64,000 nucleotides of DNA, from assembly GCA_023228245.1 (NCBI GenBank), contig JALOBN010000007.1:3916-67915 (forward strand), given 5' to 3'. Every line of letters starts with the position of its first letter. Position 1 is the stretch's first letter. The notes under the pieces were generated by a model. It was not told the DNA's origin and searched no databases. It was given only the letters and a program-made list of their open reading frames with translations. Both the position numbers and the translations under genes were made by a program. Positions 16,570-24,921 of this stretch are shown here, one piece after another. This stretch comes from Candidatus Pacearchaeota archaeon. Its GTDB lineage: Archaea; Nanoarchaeota; Nanoarchaeia; Pacearchaeales; GW2011-AR1.

Positions 16570-17060
16570 TCCGCCTCCCGCTTCTCCTCATACAGCCCGC
16601 CCTTGAGAAACCCGGCCGCCGCCTTGACCGCCGCCTGCTGGTAACACCGCATGACCCTGTCGTTCGGCAACCCGGTTTGTATGGCCACGGATTGCCGGTC
16701 GACCCCTCCCGCGTTGGCCGGGTGCATCATGCGTATCAGCCGCTCCCCCGTCGTGTTGATGCGCGAGAGGACGCCGTTGACCTTGCCGATATACGCGAGC
16801 TTCTCCTCCCTGGTTATTGGTCCGGCGCCGGCCTGCTCGCCGGTCAGGCACGGGATCGACGCCACGCTGCTCTCGTACCCGCGGTAAAGCCGCATGACCC
16901 GGGTGACGACCGCCAGCGGGTCGTGCATCTCCTCCCGCTTAAGGACTTCAAGGGTTACTGTCCCGCGAACAAGTTTGGCGCCGCAACTATCGAAGACTAC
17001 CCTTGTCCCCCTTCGCTTTCTTTCCAGCCGCCGGCGCGCCAGGGCCTTGCGTAGATCCAT
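16566..17060 (-). CDS. hypothetical protein between RuvC-like and methylase genes
   Basis: ATG 17060 follows GGAGGAATCC, which lies inside the end of the RuvC-like gene; 164 residues result. The start is Arg/Lys-rich (RKALARRRLERKRRG). It overlaps both neighbours, implying coupled translation in a DNA-metabolism operon. No family recognised. Confidence 0.6.
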   Translation of the reverse strand: MDLRKALARRRLERKRRGTRVVFDSCGAKLVRGTVTLEVLKREEMHDPLAVVTRVMRLYRGYESSVASIPCLTGEQAGAGPITREEKLAYIGKVNGVLSRINTTGERLIRMMHPANAGGVDRQSVAIQTGLPNDRVMRCYQQAAVKAAAGFLKGGLYEEKREAE

Positions 17061-17517
17061 GGATTCCTCCATACCTGATAAAGTAATCGCCGAGATTTAT
17101 GGCGTCGGCCTCGTCCTCGGTAACGTCCCGCCGTGCGATCTCCCGCGCCACGAGGATAGATAACCGCTTTCTGTCCACCCGCTTAGTTTTATGGCCCACT
17201 CGGAGTTGCCGCGCCTGCCAGGCGCTCGCCGCGATCTTGAATACCTCAGCGCCGGGGTTCCTGATCTGCGCCAGCACCGCGCAGGTGGTAGCGACCTCCG
17301 TCAGCCGCATGGCCGTCGCAACGTTCATCTTGAGATAAACGCTTTCGATCACGACCGTGGAGAACCGGCCTTCCCGGTAGAGCAGCTCACCAAACCGATT
17401 CGTATCTCTTGCCGACCCGGATTTCACGTACCGGCAGCCCTCAAATATCGCCCATCCTATCGCCCTGGTCGACGGGTCCACCGCCAGTATCCGTTCTTTT
17501 CTGATCAGGTCATCCAT
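16987..17517 (-). CDS. RuvC-like Holliday junction resolvase
   Basis: The protein has 176 residues. ILAVDPSTRAIGWAIFEG is the first RuvC/RNase H strand with its catalytic Asp, STVVIESVY supplies the Glu, and DVTEDEADAINLGDY the last acidic cluster. It would cut branched DNA produced by replication and recombination before packaging. The C-terminal tail is basic and low complexity. Confidence 0.85.
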   Translation of the reverse strand: MDDLIRKERILAVDPSTRAIGWAIFEGCRYVKSGSARDTNRFGELLYREGRFSTVVIESVYLKMNVATAMRLTEVATTCAVLAQIRNPGAEVFKIAASAWQARQLRVGHKTKRVDRKRLSILVAREIARRDVTEDEADAINLGDYFIRYGGIHGSTQGPGAPAAGKKAKGDKGSLR

Positions 17518-17791
17518 CCGTTCCCGCCCGTTTTCGTATGTACCTCATTATCTTCTTTCGCGCCTGCCAGATGAGGCGCTGGGCTTCCTCGCTCGAGACC
17601 CTCATCGCCTCCCCGATAGCCCAGGGATCGAACCCCTCGATGTAGTACCGGTGCGCCAGCCGGGCAACCGGTTCTACCGTTGATTCCGCATCGAGATACA
17701 GCGCCAGCCTCTCGGCAGCGATGATCTTTCGTTCCGGGTTATCCTCCGAGGGAAAACACTCAACGTCACAGGTAATTACGTTATCAGGCAT
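17510..17791 (-). CDS. small helix-turn-helix, sigma region 4-like protein
   Basis: The protein has 93 residues; ATG 17791 follows GGAGGCAGGA. FDPWAIGEAMRVSSEEAQRL and the following WQARKKIMRYIRKR resemble the DNA-binding helices of sigma70 region 4 or of phage late-gene activators. It could switch on the leftward late operon; this role is inference. Confidence 0.6.
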   Translation of the reverse strand: MPDNVITCDVECFPSEDNPERKIIAAERLALYLDAESTVEPVARLAHRYYIEGFDPWAIGEAMRVSSEEAQRLIWQARKKIMRYIRKRAGTDG

Positions 17792-17825
17792 TCCTGCCTC
17801 CTTCACCCATTCCTGGGCCTACGCT

Positions 17826-19169
17826 TTAGCACCCGTAGGGACGCGATTCATCGCGTCCGTCTCTCTCCACCTCCATTATTGCCCGTCCGAAGATTTCGGG
17901 GATTTGGGGGACAACGGCGTTTCCGAGGGCTTTAAGTCGGTGTGTTCGACCCGCTGATGTTTTATTCTTTTGTTTCTGAACGGAAACGGAGACGTCCCTT
18001 TTCGTCTCGGGTTCGCCGGATATTCCGTGAGTTCTGTGTACCCTATCGGATACCCCATCATCCACTCGACAAAGGCGGGCTGCAACTTGAGGCCACGGCT
18101 CGTCCCACGATTCACTTTGATCTTTCCGCTTATTGCCGACAGCGTGTTCTGTATCCCGTACATCGGTGCGTCCGGGCCTCTCTGTGTTTCGCCTTTCCAG
18201 TCCCGGCCCTTGGGCGTCGGCAACATGGTAGTCGATTCCCTCAAAAAATCCGACCCACTTTCCACAGTCCGGGCAGTACCCTCTTTCCCATTCCCAACTT
18301 GTGTCCGGATACCACCCGTCACAATGGGGGCAGTATTGATAGCCGTCTGGATGTTCTGTCCCCCCTCCCCGTGTTCCCCCGCCCCCGTGTGGCAGTTCCC
18401 GTGAGGGGTCGGTAACATATTGATCGCCAGACCGAGCGGAGGGGTCGATACGAGGCCCGCCTTGTGCCGACGAGTCCACGATTCCTCCGTTTCGTTCGTC
18501 ATCTTCGATGGGCGCGGCGTGGGGAGCATCGACAGGCTCTTCATTACATCGTGTAGTTGTGCCCCGTGGCTCACGCCCTGCTTGCTCACTCTCTTGAACC
18601 CCGACGGGGTCCGCATCGCCTCCACCGCCCCACCCGACACGTCCTTCGTCGATGGCGTGGGAAGCATCCGATTCTGGATGCGTAAATCCATGCTCGGAGT
18701 TTTGAGCAATAATCCACACCCTGTCTCGTCTGTGCGGGGCATTGACGGCACAAGCCGGTATAACAAACGTCCCGACTTCGTAGCCGATACCCTCCAGGTC
18801 AGATATACTTTGGTCGAGGCCCATATTGATGAAGCCAGCAACATTCTCGCCAATGACCCAACGAGGCCGGAGCTCGTCAATGACACGGAACATTTCCGGC
18901 CAGAGGTGACGGTCATCTTCCGTGCCCCGGCGCTTCCCGGCAACGGAGAACGGCTGACAGGGGAACCCCCCACAGATAAGGTCAACTGGTTCGAGGTTGT
19001 GTTTCCCGACTTCTTTGACATCCCTATACCTTTTTACATTCGGCCAATGTTTGGCGAGAACCTTGTTGCAGAAATCGTCGATTTCAACCTGCCACTTGAC
19101 CGTCATACCAGCACGTTCAAGGCCGAGGTCAAAGCCACCGATGCCGGAAAAGAGTGAACCCGCTTTCAC
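17826..19169 (-). CDS. DNA (cytosine-5) methyltransferase
   Basis: The protein has 447 residues. SLFSGIGGFDLGLERAG (motif I), GGFPCQPFSVAGKRRG with the catalytic Cys (IV), GENVAGF (VI), APHRRDRVWIIA (VIII) and, near the end, RLKALGNAVVPQIPEIF (X) make a complete enzyme. A long variable target-recognition region contains CPHCDGWYP and CPDCGKW, a likely zinc knuckle. The last nine residues come from a palindromic repeat. It overlaps the ATPase gene by ATGA. Confidence 0.92.
   Translation of the reverse strand: MKAGSLFSGIGGFDLGLERAGMTVKWQVEIDDFCNKVLAKHWPNVKRYRDVKEVGKHNLEPVDLICGGFPCQPFSVAGKRRGTEDDRHLWPEMFRVIDELRPRWVIGENVAGFINMGLDQSISDLEGIGYEVGTFVIPACAVNAPHRRDRVWIIAQNSEHGFTHPESDASHAIDEGRVGWGGGGDADPVGVQESEQAGREPRGTTTRCNEEPVDAPHAAPIEDDERNGGIVDSSAQGGPRIDPSARSGDQYVTDPSRELPHGGGGTRGGGTEHPDGYQYCPHCDGWYPDTSWEWERGYCPDCGKWVGFFEGIDYHVADAQGPGLERRNTERPGRTDVRDTEHAVGNKRKDQSESWDEPWPQVAARLCRVDDGVSDRVHRTHGISGEPETKRDVSVSVQKQKNKTSAGRTHRLKALGNAVVPQIPEIFGRAIMEVERDGRDESRPYGC
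17828..17866. repeat. palindromic repeat, family 2
   Basis: CCCGTAGGGACGCGATTCATCGCGTCCGTC: stem GGACGCGAT / ATCGCGTCC around the sequence TC-. Its minus strand encodes the last residues (RDESRPYGC) of the cytosine methylase. Confidence 0.7.
17876..19021 (-). other. long overlapping frame inside the C5 methylase gene
   Basis: A second frame on the same strand stays open for 381 codons. It contains MLPTP four times (MLPTPSTKD, MLPTPRPSK, MLPTPHGNC, MLPTPKGRD) and ends with PAFVEWMMGYPIGYTELTE. From memory, proteins with repeated LPTP and a WVEWLMGFPxGWT ending are frequent in phage and metagenome sets, so this may be a real dual-coding gene. The alternative is a frame shadow of the methylase. 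Confidence 0.35.
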
Positions 19170-20551
19170 GTTTTAATCAGTTCTCCCTGCACCGGCTCGT
19201 CCCCTGGCTCGCGCGGCGCTTCCGGCGCGGGCCCGGCCTCCGGCGCTGGACCAAGATCGGGCGGTAATGGATCCCCTGGTCCTTTCGGCTCCGAGCACGG
19301 CTCCACGGCCGGCGTCGGCTCTGCCGGAGGAGCAACGGCCGCCCCCGTGAACTTCGACTCGTCAAAGTCGTCGGAGTCGTCTTTGATCCCCTCGGCGGCC
19401 CGCTTCTGCTCCCGCAATAGGTATTCCTGTTCTCGGACCTTGTCTACAACGTCAAGATTGGGATCGGCGCGGAACGCAGCACAAACATCCTTGATGCAGA
19501 ACTCGAGCAACTCGACCCCGTCCCGTAGATCTTCGATATGCATATCCTTGATAACCGCTCCCGTCCCACTCCCAAAAACTGCCTCGAGAAGATTTACGCG
19601 AAAGGCTTTCTCTTTACTCCCGACGTTGCCTGCGAGTTGTTCCTTTATCAGCGCGGTTTCAATCATCTCAAGCAGTTTTTCCTTTTTGTGTTTACGCTGG
19701 AAGTCGGTTTCCCCGGACGTCACAAAATTACGATATGTCTCCGACTCCGGGACCTTAATGCCGGGGCCACCAAGGTTTAGAGCGTTCCAATGCGCAGCAA
19801 AATCCTCAAATGTCGGGTTGATGAAGACCATCCCGTCCGTCATATCCGAACGATCCTTGAGCACCACGCAACCGACCTCGAGCTTTTTGTCCTTGGTCTT
19901 ATATTTCTTCCCCTCTGTTTTTACTTGTTTGAACATCTCTAAGCAAAGGCTTGGCTCATAATCGACGCCCTTTCTGGCCTTCATCTTCGTGTTTATTTTC
20001 ACGAATGATGCCTTTCCGGTTTCCTCGTTGATTTCCCTTTCCCAGACGTCTGCCGACCGACCACAAACGATGATGTGGATCTGGGCGAAGGTAAGCTTTT
20101 TGTAGAACTCACTGAGAAGTCCGTCAAGTTCTGGATATTCAAGCGGCTCCATCCTCTTCCTTTTGGCCGACTCTGGCTTGCCCTGGTTTTTCGCCTTCAA
20201 GAAGCCTTCCACCATATCTTCCCAGACGTGCGTGAAACTATCGATGATGATTACGAGACATCCCTCGGCAATGGCAAGATCAATCGTCTCCATCATGTCG
20301 TTGTATGACCGTGACCGGACGCGCTTAAGGGTATAGCCGGCCGCTTTGAACTTCGGAACCAGAAAGTCGCTCCCTACCTCCGTATCGAAAAACGCCGCTG
20401 TCCCTTTCCTCCCCGTTTTCTTCCGCTCCAGGTCAAGCAGTCCGATAGCGAATAGTCCGGCGGTAAACGTCTTACCCGTTCCCCCTTCACCGTACATGCC
20501 TATACTGGCATGAGATACCTCGTTTGATGCATCTACCAATTTAACCGTCAT
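19166..20551 (-). CDS. RecA-like phage ATPase (Sak4/AAA_24 type)
   Basis: The protein has 461 residues. GMYGEGGTGKTF is Walker A and CLVIIIDSFTHVW Walker B, followed by a typical phage nucleotide-binding core. The C-terminal 110 residues are acidic and proline-rich, ending VQGELIKT. Proteins of this type assist single-strand annealing recombination, often with SSB, which is encoded at 38384. It sits directly downstream of the helicase block. Confidence 0.8.
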   Translation of the reverse strand: MTVKLVDASNEVSHASIGMYGEGGTGKTFTAGLFAIGLLDLERKKTGRKGTAAFFDTEVGSDFLVPKFKAAGYTLKRVRSRSYNDMMETIDLAIAEGCLVIIIDSFTHVWEDMVEGFLKAKNQGKPESAKRKRMEPLEYPELDGLLSEFYKKLTFAQIHIIVCGRSADVWEREINEETGKASFVKINTKMKARKGVDYEPSLCLEMFKQVKTEGKKYKTKDKKLEVGCVVLKDRSDMTDGMVFINPTFEDFAAHWNALNLGGPGIKVPESETYRNFVTSGETDFQRKHKKEKLLEMIETALIKEQLAGNVGSKEKAFRVNLLEAVFGSGTGAVIKDMHIEDLRDGVELLEFCIKDVCAAFRADPNLDVVDKVREQEYLLREQKRAAEGIKDDSDDFDESKFTGAAVAPPAEPTPAVEPCSEPKGPGDPLPPDLGPAPEAGPAPEAPREPGDEPVQGELIKT

Positions 20552-20615
20552 CTCCCTATCCTCCCCATCTCGCCCGTTCCCGTTCTCGATGGTTGTAAAA
20601 ACCAGCGGTCCCCCG

Positions 20616-20819
20616 CTATTCGTTAAACTCCGCTATCACCTCGTTATACGACGGGATTTCGACCTTATCGAAAGCCTCATCTCCGTATGCCATTGAACTC
20701 CCCACAGCCTCACGTTGCATGTTCTCCGCGGTCATCGCGGCTATCTTCCGGTTAGCCTCGGTGCATTTTACGATGATGAGCGCGTGTGCCCGCAACGCAG
20801 CGATGATATTGTTTGTCAT
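20616..20819 (-). CDS. small protein coupled to DnaB
   Basis: The protein has 67 residues, and ATG 20819 overlaps the helicase stop (ATAATG arrangement). MTNNIIAALRAHALIIVKCTEANRKIAAM is a helix. Likely a replication accessory by position; no family recognised. Confidence 0.6.
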   Translation of the reverse strand: MTNNIIAALRAHALIIVKCTEANRKIAAMTAENMQREAVGSSMAYGDEAFDKVEIPSYNEVIAEFNE

Positions 20820-22159
20820 TATTTAAACTCCGCCTCCGTCTCCTCCATGAGGTAGATCGGCTTATCGACCTTCACGTATATCTTCCCCACCCTGCCGTCT
20901 TTGTGCTTGGCGACGATGAACTCCAGTCGCCCGCGGATCTCCTTTCGGGTTATCGGGTCGGTCCCGATGTACTTGTCGTCGTGGTGTAGAAACACCACGA
21001 TATTCGCGTCCTGCTCAATAGACCCCGAGCCCCGCAGGTCGCTCAGCACCGGCCGCGGGTCCGGGCGTTTGTCGAGGTTGCGGTTGAGCTGGCTCAAAAG
21101 CATCACGTTAACGTTGAGTTCCTTGGCCAGTTCCTTGAGCCGCCAGGTGATCTCCCCGATCTCCTCGTTTTCCGACTTCCTGCCCGGCCGCCGTACCATC
21201 TGGAGATAGTCGATCATCACGACCCCGATGTTGTGCTCGAGCACGTATTTTTTTGTCAGGAATTCGATGTCGTCGATGGTTTGGTGGGTGTTCTCGTTGA
21301 TAAACACCGGCAGTTGGCTGAAATCGGCGACGGTCTCCGTTATGTTCAGCCATTCCTCTTTCGGGAACTTGCCGTCGCGGATGGCGTAGTTGTTGATCAT
21401 GGCGTACCGCGCAATGATCCGGCGGGCGAACTCTTCCTTGGTTTGGTCGAGGCAGAAGAAGAGGATCGGCGTCTGCTTGGACAGCGTCCCCACCATGTTG
21501 ACCAGCAGCGCGGTCTTGCCCACCGACGGCCGCGCCGCCACGACGAACAACTGCCGTTTCTGGATTCCGCCGAGCTCATTGTTGATTGACGGGTAGCTCG
21601 TGTTCCATCCGGGGTGATAGTCCTTGTCTTTAAACTTGGTGGCGATGCGGTCTATCTCCGATTTCAGCGGATCGTGGATGTGGACCGTGGCATCCTTTCC
21701 CGTCTCGATGGCGATGATCTCCCGGGCGAGCTTCAAGATCAGGTCGTGCGGGTCCGATTTCGCCTCGTATGCATCCGCCTGGGCCTCGCTGCACGCCGTT
21801 ATCAGCCGCCGCAGGTTGGCATGGCGCTTGACGATCCCGGCGTAATACCGGATGTTGGCCGCCGTTGGGACGTTGTCGACCAGGGAGGCGATGTAGGGAA
21901 TGCCGCCGGCGTCGTCGAGGATGTTCTTCTCTTTGAGCAATTCGGTCAGCGTAATAAAGTCGATCGGCTGGTTGCGCTTGAACAACTCTGTCATGGCCGA
22001 GTAGATCCGGCGGTGCTGTTCTTGGTAGAAGTCCGCCGGCGCCAGCATATCCAGCACCCGGGCGATCGCCTGTTCTTCGATGAGTATTCCCCCCAGGACC
22101 GACTGCTCGGCCTCGAGGTTCTGGGGCGGTACGCGCATCATGTATGTTTTTGTTGTCAC
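20819..22159 (-). CDS. dnaB: replicative DNA helicase, DnaB family
   Basis: The protein has 446 residues. The N-terminal domain opens RVPPQNLEAEQSVLGGILIE; ARPSVGKTALL is Walker A, VVMIDYLQMV Walker B, and LSQLNRNLDKRPDPRP plus DLRGSGSIEQDANIV are the classic DnaB H3/H4 motifs. It unwinds the phage replication fork. No phage primase is visible, so host DnaG is probably used. Confidence 0.95.
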   Translation of the reverse strand: MTTKTYMMRVPPQNLEAEQSVLGGILIEEQAIARVLDMLAPADFYQEQHRRIYSAMTELFKRNQPIDFITLTELLKEKNILDDAGGIPYIASLVDNVPTAANIRYYAGIVKRHANLRRLITACSEAQADAYEAKSDPHDLILKLAREIIAIETGKDATVHIHDPLKSEIDRIATKFKDKDYHPGWNTSYPSINNELGGIQKRQLFVVAARPSVGKTALLVNMVGTLSKQTPILFFCLDQTKEEFARRIIARYAMINNYAIRDGKFPKEEWLNITETVADFSQLPVFINENTHQTIDDIEFLTKKYVLEHNIGVVMIDYLQMVRRPGRKSENEEIGEITWRLKELAKELNVNVMLLSQLNRNLDKRPDPRPVLSDLRGSGSIEQDANIVVFLHHDDKYIGTDPITRKEIRGRLEFIVAKHKDGRVGKIYVKVDKPIYLMEETEAEFK

Positions 22160-22200
22160 CGGTTAGCGTCCTTGTTTTTGTCGGCTATCAATGCTTCCTC

Positions 22201-22545
22201 TTAATCCCGGATAATCCCATAGTCGTCACATTCCTCACCAACCCATGATTCGGTCCATGTCAGAAAAAGGTCCCGATCAACCGTGCTATTAAGAAACGCC
22301 TTAAATTCGTCGCGCTTAGTATTGAAAAAATCAGAAGTTGCCCACCATTCCTTAGACCCGTCGGGGCCGACGAAGAAGTAGTGCCAACTGTTCATTTTGG
22401 ACTTAAAAATATTTGTTACCATCGCTGGCGTCGGTTTCCCATCCTGATCGTGCGAAAACAGTTCCAACGCCTTCGCGTGAGCAACCTCGGTATGTTCGGA
22501 CATAAAAGAACACACAAAAATAACATGATGCCGGTTGTATCCCAT
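22201..22545 (-). CDS. hypothetical protein
   Basis: The protein has 114 residues, ATG 22545 with GAGGATTGCG upstream. It is aromatic and acidic (WHYFFVGPDGSKEWWATSDFFN) and has no membrane segment. It is in the operon leading into DnaB. Function unknown. Confidence 0.6.
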   Translation of the reverse strand: MGYNRHHVIFVCSFMSEHTEVAHAKALELFSHDQDGKPTPAMVTNIFKSKMNSWHYFFVGPDGSKEWWATSDFFNTKRDEFKAFLNSTVDRDLFLTWTESWVGEECDDYGIIRD

Positions 22546-22565
22546 ATTCGCAATCCTCTGCTATA

Positions 22566-22916
22566 TCAGCCGCCGTACCGTGCCTCATCCGACTGATCCA
22601 GCACCTCATATTCCACATTCTCGGAATAATACTCTTTGAGCATCGCGGTCACCAGCGGCACGATCGTGGGCGTCCGCTTGTGTTCTTTATACAGGCTTAC
22701 CAGCACTCCATATATCCGCTTGCGGCTGTAACTCTTGAGCCACCGGCCCAGTATGCCGAACGGGCCCGAGCGCTTCGGAAACGGCCGGGTAGAAATGGCG
22801 TTCATCAGCGGCACCACCAGATCCCGGTACTCTATCGGCGTCATCGCGCCTAACTCTTCCGGAGTCTTGGACAGCACCTCTGGGGTTATAGGGGCGTCGT
22901 TAGGATGCTTCGGCAT
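22566..22916 (-). CDS. hypothetical protein
   Basis: The protein has 116 residues, ATG 22916 after GGAGGGGACG. It has an acidic N-terminus (PITPEVLSKTPEELG), a basic middle (KSYSRKRIYG) and an acidic end. It overlaps the gene upstream by 17 bases. Function unknown. Confidence 0.6.
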   Translation of the reverse strand: MPKHPNDAPITPEVLSKTPEELGAMTPIEYRDLVVPLMNAISTRPFPKRSGPFGILGRWLKSYSRKRIYGVLVSLYKEHKRTPTIVPLVTAMLKEYYSENVEYEVLDQSDEARYGG

Positions 22917-23181
22917 CGTCCCCTCCGGCCATCCCCTCTATGATCCCCTTCCGTTGAAAATCGGCCCTGATGATCTCAAAGGCACAGCGCGCGTGGATGT
23001 GTTTCTCCCCGGGGGCGCTCACCTGGCCGGTGTTGGTTTTCACCACAGCGGCAATCGAAATGTCGATCTCGCCCAATAGGTGGTCGGCGCGGCACCGGAT
23101 GATCTGGGTGTGGATCTCGTCCGATGGGTTCTCGATGAGCCTTTGGCAGTGGTCACACACGAAGCCGTTTATTTCTGTCAT
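22900..23181 (-). CDS. hypothetical zinc-binding protein
   Basis: The protein has 93 residues. VCDHCQRL gives one CxxC pair, with later Cys and His (IIRCRADH, HIHARCAF) as possible partners. It overlaps the upstream gene by ATGA. Function unknown. Confidence 0.6.
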   Translation of the reverse strand: MTEINGFVCDHCQRLIENPSDEIHTQIIRCRADHLLGEIDISIAAVVKTNTGQVSAPGEKHIHARCAFEIIRADFQRKGIIEGMAGGDDAEAS

Positions 23182-23621
23182 AGTTCAATTCCCTTTATAC
23201 GACAGAAGGCACGGAGACAAACATACTCAAGCGTTGGGCCGTCAGTACAAACACAATGTCCATCCCTTTCGCCGTTCGTGTACCTATGCCCGACCCCGAG
23301 TATTACTGATTTGGGATAATAGTGAATATCAATTTCATTATGAGGTTCGTCGATTTCTCTCAGTTTTTTCATTAGCCACGAGAGGGACGGGAGAAGGATC
23401 GAGTTTTCGCGCTGGGCCGTAAGGCATTCATGGTAATCGAGCATATAATAAGAGCGTGTGACTCCAAACGCATCCGTCTTTGATTCAAATCGAAGATTCC
23501 TTATCAAGTGTGGAGCAAGATCATTGCCGTTCATCATCCACATCCCAACTTCCGGCTCTATCTCATCCTGGATTTTTGCGGCAAGGTCGATGAATTCTTT
23601 GGTGTAGATTTCATTTATCAT
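23178..23621 (-). CDS. hypothetical protein
   Basis: The protein has 147 residues, ATG 23621 after AGGTGAACA. It contains several Cys (HCVCTDG, YVCLRAFC) and a conserved-looking RSYYMLDYHECL. It is the first gene after the structured leader at 23640-23895. Function unknown. Confidence 0.6.
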   Translation of the reverse strand: MINEIYTKEFIDLAAKIQDEIEPEVGMWMMNGNDLAPHLIRNLRFESKTDAFGVTRSYYMLDYHECLTAQRENSILLPSLSWLMKKLREIDEPHNEIDIHYYPKSVILGVGHRYTNGERDGHCVCTDGPTLEYVCLRAFCRIKGIEL

Positions 23622-23639
23622 TGTTCACCTATAGAACGG

Positions 23640-23895
23640 TTTATAGAGGGGGTGTTTATAATAAACCTCTCAGCTCCCTCGCGTTGCGCTGCTTCGCAGC
23701 CGCAAGCTTCTGTTCTCTTGTAGCACGGAGAGAGAACTTGTCTTGGGTACTTCCGTGTTCTAAAGACCCAACCCCCCCACCCCCTTCCCAGGGAACACGG
23801 AACCCGGGAGAGGGCAAAACTCAGCACCGTCCTTCTACGTCGGTTCACCGACAGAAGGTAGAAAGGAAGAAAAATTCGCGCGCGCTGCGAAAATG
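23640..23895 (-). promoter_or_regulatory. structured untranslated leader with G-quadruplex motif
   Basis: No convincing gene lies here. The minus strand can fold a 10-bp stem TTCCGTGTTC/GAACACGGAA (23751-23760 with 23793-23802). Its loop holds four G runs of 3, 5, 7 and 3. There is also GTTCTCT/AGAGAAC, GTCGG/CCGAC (near 23844) and an operator-like GTTTAT-A-ATAAAC at about 23654. It should control the operon from 23621 to DnaB. Confidence 0.5.
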
Positions 23896-23916
23896 AAAAA
23901 ACGCCGTATAGGCGTT
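23896..23916 (-). terminator. terminator overlapping the Acb2-like stop codon
   Basis: The minus strand reads ACGCC-TATAC-GGCGT followed by a T run. The TAA of the sponge gene is the first part of the stem, so translation to the end may weaken termination. Confidence 0.65.
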
Positions 23917-24142
23917 AGGCTGCTTCGGGTTTTTCGTTCCTGGCGATCGCGGCGTTGGCCCAGAATATCGCCGTTTCGAGGTTCGTGAGGGCAACCGCCT
24001 GCTCCCGGCTGTCGGGAGTTGTCTCGGCTATCAGTAGGGCCAATTCCTTGCCCTTGTCTCTGATTGCCTGATAGCGCTCCTGCTGTCCGGAAACGGGTGG
24101 GTGATAGGAAAAGTCGTTTTCGATGCGTTCTCGTTTATCCAT
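23915..24142 (-). CDS. Acb2/Tad1-domain protein (cyclic-nucleotide sponge, Vs.4-like)
   Basis: The protein has 75 residues; ATG 24142 follows GGAGGGATCC. FSYHPPVSGQQERYQAIRDK, then LALLIAETTPDSREQAVALT and NLETAIFWANAAIARNE is the small two-helix domain of the Acb2/Vs.4 group. Known members bind cyclic di/trinucleotides or cADPR-type signals and block CBASS or Thoeris defence. It is the second gene of the leftward early transcript, as expected for counter-defence. Ligand cannot be read from sequence. Confidence 0.8.
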   Translation of the reverse strand: MDKRERIENDFSYHPPVSGQQERYQAIRDKGKELALLIAETTPDSREQAVALTNLETAIFWANAAIARNEKPEAA

Positions 24143-24175
24143 GGATCCCTCCAACGAAAAAGGCGCCGCAGTTAC

Positions 24176-24433
24176 CTACGCCGCCTGGCTGTCTTTCTTT
24201 TTAAGGTTGATCGTCATCTCGTAATCCGCGGAAAAGAAATCATCTGGAAGCCCGAGTTCCCTGATGATCGATGCGCGGACCCGGGGTGACCGGGTGATTC
24301 CCAGGACGGTAAAGCTCGCCGCCTGCCTGGATACCGGAGGAGAGGTCTTCTTTCCGATCTCCGTGCGGGTGACGTCCTTCACTTCAATGAGGACATTGAG
24401 CATCTTATGTTTACGTGCTTCCAGTAATTCCAT
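24176..24433 (-). CDS. putative DNA-binding regulator, first leftward early gene
   Basis: The protein has 85 residues; ATG 24433 follows GGAGAGAAAT (ATG 24445 lacks a site). VTRTEIGKKTSPPVSRQAASF and GITRSPRVRASIIRELGLPDDFF look like a small helix-turn-helix protein of the Ner/Nlp or XRE kind. It starts about 20 bases from the predicted promoter and may regulate it. Confidence 0.55.
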   Translation of the reverse strand: MELLEARKHKMLNVLIEVKDVTRTEIGKKTSPPVSRQAASFTVLGITRSPRVRASIIRELGLPDDFFSADYEMTINLKKKDSQAA

Positions 24434-24456
24434 ATTTCTCTCCATTTGATGGGTAC

Positions 24457-24485
24457 AGGTTACACCCCAAAAAACCCCATGTCAA
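24457..24485 (-). promoter_or_regulatory. leftward early promoter
   Basis: TTGACA at 24485-24480, 17-base spacer, TAACCT at 24462-24457. It is positioned to start RNA near 24450 for the regulator, the sponge and the genes beyond. Confidence 0.7.
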
Positions 24486-24522
24486 GAAAATAATAACGCA
24501 AAACGCATTTTTTTTGGGGCCG

Positions 24523-24603
24523 CAATAGTCTCGCTACATATACCCCCCCATAGATCCACCCACAAACCCACGATTTCACGCCCCCCACAATAGTTTCGCT
24601 ACA
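24523..24603. repeat. paired 16-base direct repeat
   Basis: CAATAGTCTCGCTACA at 24523-24538 and CAATAGTTTCGCTACA at 24588-24603 differ by one base and start 65 bases apart, upstream of the leftward promoter. Confidence 0.65.
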
Positions 24604-24897
24604 AAATACACCCACACCTTCCCCCGCAACCAGCCATTTACCCATCCCCCACCCCACGCTCCACCCACTCACCCCAATTCCGCACCCAACGCGACCGCTC
24701 TCCAGGCCACCAGGGAAGAAACGCTAATTTTCCCTAATTCTCAACAAAAACAACCCAATACACGGCAATTCCACAAAACGCAGATTCCAAACCCTGGAAC
24801 GGGATTTTCAAAAGTTTCCCGATATGAGAGGTGAGGTCGTCAACCGCGGCGGGGGGGAACCCCTCCGGTCAACTAAATCTCGGGGGGCTGCGCACGT

Positions 24898-24921
24898 CCA
24901 AACAAATAGGTATTTGTTTGG
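24898..24921. promoter_or_regulatory. operator-like palindrome 1
   Basis: CCAAACAAATA-GG-TATTTGTTTGG, two perfect 11-base arms. Typical of a dimeric repressor site. Confidence 0.6.

Noticed and set aside
17610..17645. tRNA-like T-arm (GGGGTTCGATCCC) on the minus strand
   Set aside because: It encodes EGFDPW of the sigma-like protein and no acceptor or anticodon stems can be formed around it.
23618..23848. 76-codon leftward frame in the structured leader
   Set aside because: Composition is non-protein-like, the frame crosses the stem and G-run loop, and no start site is visible.
24460..24672. 70-codon leftward frame over the early promoter
   Set aside because: Gly/Val/Trp repeats from the C-rich tract, and it covers the promoter boxes.
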